A DNA stretch of 64,000 bases from Vesta saturnalis (GCA_036346205.1 JARFJB010002134.1:600501-664500), one strand, 5' to 3'; shown: positions 35,250 to 48,499, counted from the stretch's first letter. Notes: generated by a model not told the origin, from the letters alone. A program made the numbers and translations.

Positions 35250-36215
35250 ATTCCTGGGCGCTATTCTTAACACTAGACTCCTACTTCTAATACCAGGTAC
35301 TTCGTCAGGGTTCAATTTTTAGTGGTTAGGGCTTTGTGGCGACTTCATTTCCAACAGCAGGTTTCTATTTCCCATTTACAGTTGGGGTTTTCGTATAGTG
35401 TAATTAGTGGTTAGCATGCGGATTGCGTCGCCAACTCGGATATGGTTAACAGCCATTTGTACCATCTTGCGGTATAATCAGAAGCAACCTTTACTTTCTC
35501 GCTCATGTGTTTACTGAGGTTGAAGCAAATTTTACTTGAGGTGTATCTAAAATCGCCTCAGAATTATTTATTGAGGGTCAATAAGGAAATAAGATAACAG
35601 GACGTCAAAAAGGCACACGAAGGCAAAGTAGTGGTTATGAAGTGGCGGCAACAAAATGTTGGAAAACAGGGCGGCGAACAACAAAATGTCGTAAACACAA
35701 TGGCGGCATAAAGTGGCCGAAACAGGATAGCGGCGGTTTAAAGCTGTACTTTTTTGAGATGTTCCACCCGCAGCAGGGGATTAAAAAAATGGCAAATAGA
35801 CGGCCAAAGAAGCATTGAAAGTAAAAGCTTAAACATACACCGCAAAAGAAGTCGATGAAAAAGGGTCATTCCAAGACACACAGATGTGCAATTTGAAGAA
35901 AGGGATGAAAATCTAGTGTAAAAAGACACACTCCAGTGTGATCACTACACTTTTTGAAATTTTGTTCTAATTATCGTGTGAATCCGACTAACAGTATTAC
36001 CGCATAAATGACTATTATCATACTCTTCTATAACTTTCCCAATGACATCTTGACACCTTTTACCTTCTTTGAGAGGATGAGGGTTAGTCAGAATTTCGAA
36101 ACATTTTTCTTTGCGAAAATACTCTTTTTTACAAAACACTATTTCTTTACGGCTCCCAATTTTTAATGTATTCACCGCTTTAAATTAGTTGATATGAATA
36201 TTAACATAGCAGGCT
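35250..36215. other. No recognised gene
   Basis: A minus-strand frame at 35945-36175 (76 codons, Lys/Glu-rich, with PHPLKEGKRCQDVIGKVIEE) may be a fragment of a coding repeat; I do not recognise it. The surrounding sequence carries short CGGC-containing repeats. Confidence 0.3.
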
Positions 36216-36221
36216 TTAACA

Positions 36222-36566
36222 ACGTCTTTGGAGGTAGTCTTGGATGTCTTCCTCAGAAGTTGTCTGAGTATTATCTTTAGAGGTGATCTTGTATGTCATT
36301 TTAAAAGGTGACCTAGCTGTCGTCTTTAATGGTGATGTTGGAGATCATCTTCAGATAAGGACGTGGAGATTATTTTCAGTGGTTGTTATTTTAGGGTTGT
36401 TTTGGAGATCATCTTTAGCGTTAGTTTTGGATGTTATTTTTAGAGTTGGCCTTTGAAAACGTCTTTGGAGATGATCTTGGATGTCGTCTTCAGAGCTGAT
36501 AAAGAGTGTCGTCTTTAGAAGAGGTTTGGTGATCATCTTCAGAGGCGGCTTTGGATGTCATTCTCA
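36222..36566. repeat. Minisatellite, unit about 25 bp
   Basis: About 13 degenerate tandem copies of a unit near GTCGTCTTTAGAGGTGATCT plus TGGAT. Copy length varies from about 22 to 30 bp. No coding role is evident. Confidence 0.75.
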
Positions 36567-36569
36567 TAA

Positions 36570-38105
36570 GTACAACTGCATACGGAAATAACCCTTATCA
36601 TGTATTTGATTCTTACAACTATCTTTATTTGAACAGGTTGAAAGTTTTCAACTTGCAACCTTCATCTCTTTTCCGATCTAGTTCTTATTTCTTGAAATTC
36701 ATTATGTTCATCATTTTCATTACTCAGATGTGAATCACACCTTTAGCGTGGGGATTTTAACTTAGAATCCAAATCTGTTAAAACTGAATTTCTTAGTGTA
36801 GCTTTAATCGGACGTAAACTATACCAATACCAGGGTAAGGAGCTTTTAGTACAGGTGCATTAAGAGGCATAAAACTGCACTTAGTGCAGATACGAATGTT
36901 TACAGCAGACCTAAAATTTTAGGCGGAGTTGCACTTAGTTGAGGTATGAAACACTTAGTCTATAAACAAACAGTCTACCTTAGCCTATATATTGATCTCT
37001 AAACGGAGACGTACTTATCTGAGACAAGACCTCTCTAACTTAGTATAGAATATGTTCACATTAATCCAACTACCATACATACTCTCACTTTAGTAGAATG
37101 TTGATCTTGGCTACATTTTAGTTGAAAAATAAAACTTAATCACATTCTAAATCATGATTGCTTTCCCTCCAACTTGGCCTTTTGAAAATATTAGTATCGG
37201 TATAGTAGGATACACCTTTAAGGCCCACTACATTTTAAAATCATGTGCGCTAGAGATAACATTTGATAAATTAGTTTCATATTTTGGTCATCAATACCTT
37301 TGTGTTTACGATTATTGTCCATATGTTGATTATTGTGACCATTGATCACTAGAAATACGTGAAACATGTGACAGTTAATCAATTCCACGATTTTACGAAT
37401 TAAGTGATGTTTCTATTCATTTCATTTCTAACCATTGTTTAAGTTTCGTTCAAGAGTAATTAGAAAATGCAAAGTTAATGCTAAGTTTGTTTACTTCCAC
37501 TATAGTGTTTATATTATGTGCATTTAATAATTAAGAGTTAAATCGTGTGTTGTCTGTTTGGTTTGTGACGTATTTTGAGTGATACAAAATAAAAATATAA
37601 AAAAATCCGCAATAACAGAATGTTGTAGATTTTTTCTTGGGTATTTTTTAAAAAATTTTTAACCAATTGGCGGGGTTAATTAGCTATAAAATAGCAAAAA
37701 GAATTAGCGTTAGCAGTGTTGCAAGCATCCTGTTTTGGAGATATTCAATGAGGTGTGTAATGAAAAAATGTAGTACGTTTTCATCACAATACTAAGCAGG
37801 AATTTAACAATTTGCAAAATATTTACTTATTTCCCTTTCCCTACAAAATACAAAAACGTTTGCCTTGCACAACAAAACGTTCATAATATGTCAAGTTTTA
37901 GTCTAAAAAGGATTTTGGTGCTAGTTTAGTTACAGTCTACCTTGACAATTTGAATTTAATGTGCAGTCTACCATGTTACACTAGGAAGTATTTAACAATT
38001 ACAAATAAAAACAAACGCTAATTGAAAGAGGACAATAGAAACATTTACTACTATTATTTAAAATAAAAGATCCACCTTTGAATGGGAATTCCTCTAATAT
38101 TTAAA

Positions 38106-38110
<5 letters not shown>
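36570..38110. other. Intergenic DNA, no feature seen
   Basis: About 1.5 kb with only short unrelated open frames. No transposon ends, RNA genes or repeats were identified. Confidence 0.45.

Positions 38111-38111
<1 letters not shown>

Positions 38112-38168
<57 letters not shown>
38112..38168. repeat. (TA)n tract, left flank of a transposon
   Basis: Pure TA repeat that resumes at 39822-39896 on the other side of the element at 38176-39823, showing that the element lies inside a former single TA tract. Confidence 0.9.
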
Positions 38169-38176
<8 letters not shown>

Positions 38177-38699
38177 ACAGAGTGACACAGAAAAAGTGCT
38201 ATGCATAGTTCCACGCGATAGAGGACACTAAAATAAAAAAAAAGTTCCCATGAACTTAGGTCCGCAACGCCTTCGTTTAAAAGGGTTAATAGGGTGTTGA
38301 AGTTTAATTATTTTGTTGTTTTTTTTTAATATCTTTTTGTTATGATGTAATAAGCAGACGAAATTTTGTGTACAGGGGCTTTTTGTCAAACAGAATTCAA
38401 ATATGACCTTAGTTCTTTTATTACTGATAGAGGGCGCCACAGGTTTCCATCTTGTTTGAATCGGTCCTAACTTTTTTGCCTTACACTGTATGTCATTTTC
38501 GACTGAAAAATTTTTTTCCCATCTTTTCTGCTTCAGAAAGGTGTACCTTATTGAAGTCGCTAGGACTAACGGTTTACGAGAAAAATGCATCCGATGCATG
38601 CAAATTATCCAAAAGCGCCAAAGCAACTTATTTGCAAAAACAACGACATAACACTTCAACAATTAAATTTTAATAGCAACAATGAAGGGCAGTGATTAA

Positions 38700-39140
38700 A
38701 AAAAAAGATGTTCAAATTGTTGTCCTTGTACTTGAATACATTTTTCAATTGTTTTTCCTAAGGATTGATGGCATCTTTGAAATATTCCTGGGTTATTACG
38801 GAATCTATCTGCGGATTCCATAATTCTTATCCACAGTTGCTCTTCATTATGTATTTCTACAGAATAAACATCATTTTTCATGAATCCCTAAAATAAAAAA
38901 TCGAGAGGATTAAGGTCGGGACTACGAGCTGGCCAGGGTACAGGTCCCCCTCTACCACCTACGTATTTTTAAATCTCCTATCCAAAAAGTCCCTTGCCAA
39001 TCGAGAAAAGTGAGTTGGGGCGCCATCATGCATGTAACGCATTCTACCTCTAACAAGACAATCATATTTTGACAAGTGTCATAGATTTCGTTTTTTTTCG
39101 TAAATTTCCATCGCCTGTTATTTTCATCACTCCAATGGTA
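38700..39140 (-). pseudogene. DD41D transposase, C-terminal part (minus strand)
   Basis: The minus strand reads MYHWSDENNRRWKF near 39140, then in another frame GRMRYMHDGAPTHFSRLARD (second catalytic Asp) and FLDRRFKN, followed by disrupted sequence where the WPARSPDLxxLDFF block should be, and a helical C-terminus (LWIRIMESADRF-like) to about 38700. Several frame changes. Confidence 0.65.
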
Positions 39141-39162
39141 CATATTATTTTGTGTTCCTAAA

Positions 39163-39550
39163 ATGGTTCACTATACTTTTGAAGAATACAGGGACATGAT
39201 TATGTGCTACGGAGAAGCTCGGTCAAATTTCTCCAAAGCTCAACGTATCTATCGAGAATGATATCCTTTCGGACAGATTCCTAATGTTCGAACATTTATT
39301 GACGTGCATAGGCGTTTGGATGAAGACGGGTGGTGAAGATGTCTCTTTAAAAAAAAAGTTAATAGTGGGAGTTTCCAGAACTCGCCGCAGCGTTGAAAAG
39401 GAATAACAGGAACACATTATTAGAAGATGTTTCATTAGACATTGTTGCAAGAGTGGACTTTATGCTTGATGGTAAGCTAGCTCACTTTTCTTGAGTGGTA
39501 AGGAAATATTTTGAAAGAAGGTTTGAAAATAGGTGGATTCGTCGTGGGGG
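39163..39550 (+). pseudogene. Same-family transposase, N-terminus fused to core (plus strand)
   Basis: Starts MVHYTFEEYRDMIMCYGEAR, the HTH-type N-terminal domain of this group. After a stop it has IPNVRTFIDVHRRLDEDG, then jumps to VARVDFMLDGKLAHFS (the D-G-A-P-x-H-F-S block, degenerate) and FERRFENRWIRRGG. The central catalytic part is deleted. It lies head-to-head with the minus-strand fragment at 38700-39140. Confidence 0.65.
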
Positions 39551-39818
39551 GCTTGTAATATAATCACTGCTCTTCAGTAATAAAAGAACTAAGCTCATAT
39601 CTGAATTCTGCGTCATAAAAAGCCCCTGTATACAAAATTTCGTCCGCTTATTACATCATTGTAAAAGATATTAAGAAAAAAACCAAAAAATAAGTAATCT
39701 TCAACACCCTATATCTTTTAAACGAAGGCGTTGTGGACCTAAGTTCATAGGAACTTTTTTTCTTATTTTAGTGTCCTCTATCGCGTGGCATTATGCATGG
39801 CACTTTTTCTATGTCACC

Positions 39819-39821
<3 letters not shown>

Positions 39822-39896
<75 letters not shown>
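39822..39896. repeat. (TA)n tract, right flank of a transposon
   Basis: Continuation of the TA microsatellite on the right side of the 38176-39823 element. Confidence 0.9.
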
Positions 39897-39898
<2 letters not shown>

Positions 39899-40047
39899 GT
39901 TTAGACAGTAAATGGAAACGTATTGCTAATACATATAAAACATGCTAACGCAATGAATTATCTATAATAATTACAGGGTGAATCATATCTAATCCGCCAA
40001 AATTAAAGGAGTACTAGAACTCATCATTCTAAGCAAAAAGTTCATGT

Positions 40048-40659
40048 GTACATAGGTCCGGAAATGCTTCGTTTCCGAGATACAGGGTGTCAAAGTTGAA
40101 AAAAGAAATCGCGTTTTTTTCAATATCTTTTGACTGTTTCGACATAATTTCATGAAATTTCGTAGACGGGGGTTTTTTGAGATAACAAATTCAAATTTGT
40201 GGTCCATTTAGTTGTGGTTTCTAGGAAACGCCAGCGGAAACCATTTCGACCCCTTTAAATCGTTGCAATTTTTTTGTATTACACAGTACGCCATTTTGGA
40301 CTTGAAAAATCGATTCTCCTATCCTTTCTGCTAACAAAAGGTATATCTTAGTGAAGTCGCTAGGATCAACCGTTCCGAGAAAAACTCATTTAAAACTCAC
40401 AATGTTTATTTATTTAAAACTAACTTTTGTAAGGAGCGCTAAAACATCCAACATTAAAAAGAAAAAGAAAAGAAATTAATATTAAAAGTAAACATGTTCT
40501 TTTGATAAATGTTCAAACAACTGTCCCAAAAAACCCCCGTACACGAAATTTCATGAAATTATTTCGAAACAGCCGAAAGATGTTGAAGAAATCGCGATTT
40601 CTTTTTTCAACTTTGACACCCTGTATCTCGGAAACGAAGCATTTCCGGACCCATGTACA
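40048..40659. mobile_element. MITE nested in the left arm
   Basis: Inverted arms: GTACATAGGTCCGGAAATGC at about 40048 and the complement GCATTTCCGGACCCATGTAC ending near 40658, extending about 150 bp inward through ATACAGGGTGTCAAAGTTG. The intact right arm of the host element shows the empty site (ATATGTACAGG), so the insertion duplicated TA or a slightly longer GTACA-type target. No coding capacity. Confidence 0.75.
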
Positions 40660-41439
40660 GGTTGTCCCATTTTGGTTGTCCTCGCAGGGTATCTCAGTTA
40701 TTAGCAAAGATACAGAGATGCGGTTTTCGCGAACGTTGGCTACTTTTTTGTGAAACGAAAGATGACACAAACAGAATTACTCTAGCTCTTCTCATTTTTG
40801 AGATACAGGGCGTTTTTGAAAAAGTTTCATTTTGAGACAGCCCCCGTATCTCAGCTATACGATAACATATAGAAAAAGTGAAAAGTGTTCTTTATATAAT
40901 TTTTTCCGTAGAATGCAGTGCTGTTTTCAGAATGAGTATACGGGGTCAGGTCAAAAAGTTATCGGGATCAACTTCATTTTTTTTAAATGGGACACCCTGT
41001 CTATTTTCTCATAATTAAATTTCTCTTGTTCTAAGCACTTCAAATATATATAACAATTATCACTTATTTTGATAAATAGCGTGGTATTTTGTATTATTAA
41101 CTGAATTTCTTAGTAGGCTTTGAATTCGTAATCTTCTATTGTTTTTTTTTTGTGCCTAATATAGAAAACCATCATTATGTAATTATATGTCATTGAAGAA
41201 GATACAAATTTCGGCAAAATAATTTATTTTATTTCCAGAATTGTTGATTTGAAACTCATATAAATATTGGATGTATTTATTTATAAATTTAGAGACAAAC
41301 GAAAATAAGAAGAATTAAAATTTTATAAATATTGCTCAATGTGCAGACCATTATGGTCAAGACAAATCCTACATCTCCGAAGAATTTCTTGAATGGATCT
41401 TCATAAAAATAGGGTCTTAAACGTAGTTCTTCAAAGGCT

Positions 41440-42455
41440 TCTCTTGTAGCATTCATCAAAGCTTCTTGAGTTTCATACCGTCTTTGATGAATTTTATTTT
41501 AAGGTAGCCCCACAAAAAATCTAAAATTGATAGGTCTGGGGACCTTGCTGGCCAATTAACTGGTCCATTGTTACCAATCCAATGGTTTTGAAACATTGTA
41601 TTGAGGTAATCTCTTACTAGTCTTGCATTGTGGCAAGGTGCCCCGTCTTGCTGAAAATAAACCTCTCTTAGCTGGGCTAACGGAATATTATCAAACAATT
41701 CTGGAAGGCAAATGTCCAAAATTTCCAAATATCGTTGATGGTTCAAATTGCCTTCAAACATGTAAAATGTTAATCTGCCTCCTAAAATGAAACAGGACAC
41801 ATTGAACCCAAACCTGCCTTGCTGCTGACGGATCACGGTAACATGCCGATTTTCGTTAGACCAGAAACGATTCGTTGCACGATTGTAAATTCCGGCGGAG
41901 CTTATATGGCTTTCATCCGACCATATAACTAAACGACCAAAATTACCATTTTCTTCACTTTTCTGAATATACCATCTACAGAAATCGATACGCAATTGAG
42001 CATCACCCGGATGCAAGTGGTGGATGACTTGAGGTATATATGGTTTATAATGGTATTTTTAAATATTTTGATACTTTCGTTTTTGAAATGCCCACCGATT
42101 CTTCTATTTTTCTGCAAGACGTATAATTTTCGTTAACAGTGACCTCTGCAAGGACATTTATTTCATTATTTTCTTCGTTTTCTTTTCTATATGTTTTGGC
42201 GCGTGGCCTTTCAAACGATCCGTGATTTTCCAAATTTTGTTTTAACCTAATGAATGTTTTTTACACGGTTACCTTCTTTCCGGAAATCTATAATATTCAC
42301 ATTTTATTTAACTCAAATGATGACTAACATTCCAGTAAATATAAATACCTTTCAAAATATATTTCCTTCGCTTGCTCTGCATTAAAATTTGTTTGGCAAT
42401 AAACCCCAATCATATCTAATTTCTCATAGTTCTCGTACCTAAATTATTCGCCATG
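41440..42455 (-). pseudogene. DD41D mariner-like transposase, near-complete
   Basis: From about 42455: a decayed HTH N-terminus with SPERRQP-like words, open piece 42045-42233 (GSFERPRAKTYRKE, VGISKTKVSKYLK), then the open core 41456-42016: HPGDAQLRIDFCRWY, LVIWSDESHISSAGI (first Asp), NRFWSNENRHV, VYFQQDGAPCHNARLV (second Asp) and WPARSPDLSILDFLWGYLK. Forty-one residues separate the second Asp from the Asp of ILDF, matching rosa-like DD41D transposases. All three Asp remain; the N-terminal half is frameshifted, so no full enzyme is predicted. It is the least decayed transposase of this family here. Confidence 0.85.
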
Positions 42456-43149
42456 GTTTGAAACTTTGTAAAAATTCAAAATAACGAAAAGAATATTGAA
42501 AACTTTACTAACAATAAGGATCTCAACAATCAACAAATTTGCAAATATTGACAAATGTCAAAAAAATGAAGTTGCCATGGTAAAACAATTGCAGTACCAA
42601 AGGCCACTAACCAATCCAGTTAATAATTTGAAATACTGCGCTATTTGTATAAAAAATGATGGATGCTATACATATTTGAAATGCTTAGAACAAGGAAAAT
42701 TTAATTATGAGAAAATAGACAGGGTGTCCCATTTAAAAAAAATGAAGTTGATCCCGATAACTTTTGGACCTGACCCCGTATACTCATTCAGAAAACAGCA
42801 CTGCATTCTACGGAAAAAATTATATAAAGAACACTTTTCACTTTTTCTATAAGTTATCGTATAGCTGAGATACGGGGCTGTCTCAAATGCAACTTTTTCA
42901 AAACGCCCTGTATCTCAAAAATGAGAAGAGCTAGAGTAATTCTGTTTGTGTCATCTTTCGTTTCACAAAAAAGTAGCCAACGTTCGCGAAAACCGCATCT
43001 CTGTATCTTTGCTAATAACTGAGATACCCTGCGAGGACAACCAAAATGGGACAACCTGTACATATGAACTTTTTTGCTTAGAATGATGAGTTCTATTACT
43101 CCTTTAATTTTGGCGGATTAGATAAGATTCACCCTGTATATGCCCTTGT

Positions 43150-43290
43150 AATTAAAAATTATTAATTTTATTTAATACATAAATAAAAAGTTTACCTACG
43201 ACATCTACTTTACTAGCGCTCTAACCAACTGAGCTATCGAGATACAGGCCGCAATCGATGTAAATTTTGTCTTTATGTAATAATAAAATG
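43150..43290 (-). repeat. SINE family C, copy 1
   Basis: The minus strand has ACAAAATTTACATCGATTG, then a tRNA-like head TAGCTCAGTTGGTTAGAGC (about 43196-43247) whose B box is degraded (GTCGTAGGT), then a tail TTTATGTATTAAATAAAATT-like to about 43150. It abuts the end of the transposon at 43138. Other copies are at 48500-48620 and 59385-59510. Confidence 0.7.
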
Positions 43291-43539
43291 TCCTTGTGGT
43301 CTAAAATCCCACAGTAAAATTCTGCATTTATAATCTATTTTTTTTATTTGCCCCCTAGATTTGCATTAAATTTCACACAATAGTTTGAACTAAAACACAT
43401 TTATTTTTAACAATATTAAAAACTAAACAAAAATAAATAAAGGAACCACACTGCTTTGTCGTTTACCGTTCTTCATGTAGTTTAAAAATATTTAATAACC
43501 GCCAATTGAATCGTGAGTTGAAGTTTTTCAAGAGATTGT

Positions 43540-44720
43540 GAGTCAAAAGTATGTAAATCCAAGTCTTTGTTCTATCTCCAGTATTTCTACATCTGAATTA
43601 GGTTCATCATTTTCAGAAGAATGTTCTGATTCTGAATCCGATTCCTCGAGAGAAATAATGAATGGTGGTGTATTTTCTACAGAAATTGACCCCATTAGTT
43701 TTGCCCAGTCTTCCAAAATTATTTTTTCGCAATGATTTACATAACCTTGCCACATGTCGGACGTATATTTTGAAAGAGCTACCTGCCATAAATTTGCAAC
43801 CCTATCTTTTGATTTAGGTTGCGAATTTAAGTGCTTATTATAGAAGGTCTTTCAATAACCCCATGCAAACTCAATTGGATTGTATTGACAATGGTATGGG
43901 GATAAACGAAGGACTTCATGACCATGCTTCTTTAAAATGTCGTTTAGTATGATATTCTCTAAATGGTTTAATCAACTCCCAGAATTATTTTTTTGTTGAA
44001 CTGTCGTTAATTTACTGCGGTTAATCAAAAGAGATTTCCTGCTAGAGAAGGTTGGAGGTTTTCTCCACTCCGCCGAGTGATAAGGTGCATTGTCCATTAC
44101 CACCACACATTTTGATTGCCATCTATCCAAAGCAGGAATTGATTGATTAACCACTCAATTTTGAAAAAGTCCTGCTGTCATTGTCTTGTGATAGTCACGG
44201 TCATTATTTTGTGAGTTGAATAAGTGGTCGCACCCCTCTAAGAAGCCAAACTTTCAACCTGCGTGTGATATTGTAAAACGTTTGTCTTCGGATTTAATTG
44301 TGGGAGGATTACTACTTAAATCAGTATCATGCAACCAGCGATGAATATTACTCCCATTTTGGTAAATCCACGTTTCATCCAAATACACGAATATCACATT
44401 CTCAATTGAATTTAGAAATTGTATCAACTTCCTGAGTGATTTTTAATTCAATGCCATGTTTTTCTTTCGCATAGTTGTTTACGTCCATTAAAAATTTTGT
44501 ATTTGTACCTCAGCAATTTTATAATTTTGAATAACATTGATCTACTACCCTTAAAATCCAAATGTTCGCGACTGTCGGCCAGAAGTTTGTCGATCGTCAC
44601 TAGAAGTAGTCGGTCGACCAAATTTAGCAAAATTTGTCTGTTCGTCATGTACGATCATAATTTTATTGATGCTCCTTACAGGAACTTGAAAAATATTAAT
44701 TTAATATATTAAACTATTTC
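43540..44720 (-). pseudogene. DDE_3-type transposase pseudogene, copy 2
   Basis: The minus strand, from the right, shows decayed N-terminal sequence, then WIYQNGSN-like first-block debris near 44360, CVVVMDNAPYHSAEW (second Asp, 43972-44154), after a frame change HGHEVLRLSPYHCQYNPIEF (catalytic Glu in NPIE), and an acidic C-terminus ISLEESDSESEHSSENDEPN ending 43543. Same family as 11755-12960. Interrupted by several frame changes. Confidence 0.7.
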
Positions 44721-44959
44721 ATATAAACTTAAATCACTCACATCAAATATTTTTCCCGTTTCAAACAAAGCTTTTGCACCAGGAACTTTATAAAACTGTG
44801 AAAGGTTTTTTTTAAATAAATTATATTGTTATCTAATTTTTGAAGTTTTTAAAGTGCCAATATTAATCAATTGCAAACTTTCAAACTGCTCAGTACGTTG
44901 CTATGGAAACGGATATTTAAATAAAATCCTAATTTTTACCTTCCCAACTACATATACAT

Positions 44960-46019
<1,060 letters not shown>

Positions 46020-46030
<11 letters not shown>

Positions 46031-46860
46031 TAGATTTTAGGAGAAATCCGTTGGCGGAGAACTTAAATGTATGGATTAATAATGTTCTATGCAATTTTTT
46101 GATATGACGCGTTATCTAGCGGTAAAGAAATCCCCAATGTAAAATCTAAGTGTTTGTTCAAATTTTTTCATTATCTGAATAATGGTCAATTTTATAAGAA
46201 AATTTAATTTTACATAAATTTTCTTTATAAAGTTTTTTAATGTAAAGTGAAATAAATCTAAAAATTAAATAAATATGAATGAATATGTAATTAAAAATTA
46301 TTATTAACTTTATTAATAATAATAAATTCGGTTGAAAGAAAAAAAAAAAAAAAATAATATTTACCTTTGAACATTTTCGTTCATAATAATAACTTATAAT
46401 AAATGTGGATGAAAATGCTGAAATTGTATTATCGATATTTTTATAGAAGCTGACAGCTTTGGAATTTTTTTTATACGTTAACATGTATTTATGTCTATGA
46501 ATCTCTATCTGACTTGACGTTTTAAACGTCATTCTGACATAGATTGTTGCTTTTGTTTTTTACAATGTTGCCTGTCTTCGTTATGAACGTATAAAAAAGA
46601 GGTCGCGTTGTTATCATCAAAAAATTGAAATTAAAATAATTTCATTTCTTTTAATTTAAGTTAGCATTTAGATGTCCTCTGCCTGTCATAAAGCTTAAAC
46701 GTCTGTTTGACATAGATTACTGTTATTGCGATTACAGTGTTGCCTACTTTCGCAAAGAACTTATAAAAGGGGTGCAAAATTATCCTTAAAAATATGTTAT
46801 TAAAATTAGTTCATTTCTTTGACTTTCCATTTTGTAAGTTGGAAGGTCGTGTGGTGATCC
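46020..46860 (+). repeat. Dispersed repeat following the microsatellite
   Basis: Shared with 63650-64000: GGAGAAATCC near the start, then TTTTAATGTAAAGxGAAATA, TTTTATAGAAG, GCTTTGGAATT, and TGACATAGAT...ACAATGTTGCCT. The last part is tandemly duplicated here (about 46495-46660 and 46690-46830). No coding capacity. Confidence 0.75.
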
Positions 46861-46864
46861 ACAC

Positions 46865-47835
46865 CAGATATTTATTACTTAAAAGAAAGGCAACATATAA
46901 ATCAAGTGAAAATAAATTAATCAAATTTGACGTTAGTGAAAAATTTATACCAACTTTGTAAAAATAACTTCCAAATCTAGGGGAATAATTAAAAAAAATA
47001 TTATACCTGTTATTTGATCGAAATGTGGTTTAAATAAAAGCTTGCACGTGGGTTTGTACAATGCCACGAAATCTTGCCGCAAGTACCTTTACTACAACTA
47101 TTTGTGATACCTGTTTTTTAACAATTGCACTCATTTGTTTGGAAAGTAAATGAATTACTATAGGAAAGAGACCGATTTAAATAACTGGAAAAAATAGGTT
47201 GCCACCTCTTAGTCTGTCACAACTCTTGGGTTTCCAGGTGCTGAGATGTGATTTTTAAACGATTAACGCATCTATCGTATATCGACCTAAATTTTACATC
47301 AACTTGAAGCTATTATCTTCTCCAACACGGTGACATCAGGTTGCCTACGTAAAAGCTACTGCAAGTTGTGGTTGCCAGCATTTAAATGGTACAGCGAGTA
47401 AGAAGGATTGCCCGCGCTACTATTTGTGGAAGCGAAAAAAAGACTGCGGTCACAACCCCTAGCTTCGCGAGCTCGTCACCGCACAATTAGTATGCGTCCG
47501 CCTGCCAAACATACAACTAGACTCCACGCCACGCGGACATATTTTTATAAAATATATTTGACAGGCACCAAACCTCATCCATCAAAGATTGCGAACGTCA
47601 AAGTCGACATGAGTTTAATATTCCGTACATGATTCTGAGTCCACTTCAGCCCAGACTTAGAGATTTTTCGAGAAGTCGCAAAAATTGTCGTTTCAAAGAG
47701 GCTCGGGTACAATTCTTGGTTGAACGATTCCTTTATTTCAATATTGAAAGGTAGGAAAGCTTTCATTACAGTTAGGGAGCAGTGCATTTGATATCGTGTC
47801 GTATTCAGTAGGACACCGTGTTGTTCAGTCCGTAG
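46865..47835. other. No recognised gene
   Basis: The open frames here lack family features. The part from 47560 to 47840 may be the upstream continuation of the coding repeat that follows. Confidence 0.4.
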
Positions 47836-48475
47836 AAATGGTTTTGCGATGTCAACATGTTGAGGGTGACATTCGAATTATATTTCATATAAGTAAAGCG
47901 CGTCCAAAATCAAATATTTTCGTAAAGGCTACAGATGCCTTCGTCCTGGTAATTGTGCTGGGCGATATACACAACATTCTAATTACAGATTTGGTTGGAT
48001 GGTACCACGTCAAAGAGGGGCGATAAAAGAGATCTAATTTCCATAAATTATACGGAATTGGCGTCCAAGTTAGGTCACTCTCTATGTCTCGCTCAGCCAG
48101 CATTTCACGTATTTACCGGATGAGATTATATTGCAGCGTTTTACAGTAAGGAAAAAGTGAGGCACTTCAAAATCTTTTCAAAGAGTCAGATCTTCGAAAG
48201 GCAGTGAGGGATCAAATATTCCACAAAATGTACGCAAGGACGACGAAAGAGAAAAGTGAATGGCTTTCACTCCAGTCAGATCCCATCATGCTGGAAATCA
48301 ATGAAGCAGAAAATATTACGTACGATTTTTGTAAATTCCATGTGGCAGAATGCTATATATTATTGGGTGTTTTATTGATACCAAAGTGGTTTATTGCGGA
48401 CCCGACGTCCTTGCAAGTCTAAGATATAATTCGCATCTCGCGGAGAGTTACGAGGACGCGAATGATAATTCAGAT
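47800..48475 (+). pseudogene. Fragment of a repetitive insect coding element
   Basis: One open frame (47796-48026) reads CQHVEGDIRIIFHISKARPK and NIFVKATDAFVLVIVLGDIHN, resembling an HEEADTR...VKTPDTDVLVLLL arrangement in multi-copy insect proteins. After frame changes comes LAQPAFHVFTG, a stop, DYIAAFYSKEKVR, the F-H-x-F-T-G-x-D-Y block of the same family. Its function is unknown to me; it behaves like a mobile coding repeat. Broken by at least three lesions. Confidence 0.5.
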
Positions 48476-48499
48476 GATTCGGATTATGACGTTGCTAGT

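Larger units (their letters stand above)
38176..39823. mobile_element. Long-TIR mariner-like element inside (TA)n
   Basis: Arms 38176-38440 and about 39560-39823 are reverse complements, from TACAGAGTGACACAGAAAAA to the complement ending CACCCTGTA. The interior carries two transposase fragments in opposite orientations. Terminus sequence and protein fragments place it with the DD41D long-TIR group. Confidence 0.8.
39972..43138 (-). mobile_element. Long-TIR DD41D element with MITE in its left arm
   Basis: The outer ends are TACAGGGTGAATCxTATCTA at 39972 and its complement ending at 43138. The right arm (42725-43138) is continuous. The left arm is the same sequence interrupted by a 0.6-kb MITE (about 40050-40657). 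Beyond that, 40658-41015 pairs with 42725-43065. The arms again contain internal ends: GACACCCTGT/ACAGGGTGTCCCATTT and ATACAGGGCGTTTT. A nearly complete transposase sits in the middle. Confidence 0.85.

Noticed and set aside
35945..36175. 76-codon Lys/Glu-rich frame (-) as a host gene
   Set aside because: Its composition looks coding, but I recognise no family, start context or splice sites, and it lies among repeats.
36222..36566. CRISPR-like regular repeat
   Set aside because: There are no spacers: copies are directly tandem and degenerate, and the host is a eukaryote.
42496..42852. 118-codon open frame (+)
   Set aside because: Its second half is the inverted-repeat arm of the 39972-43138 transposon, and the first half shows no family.
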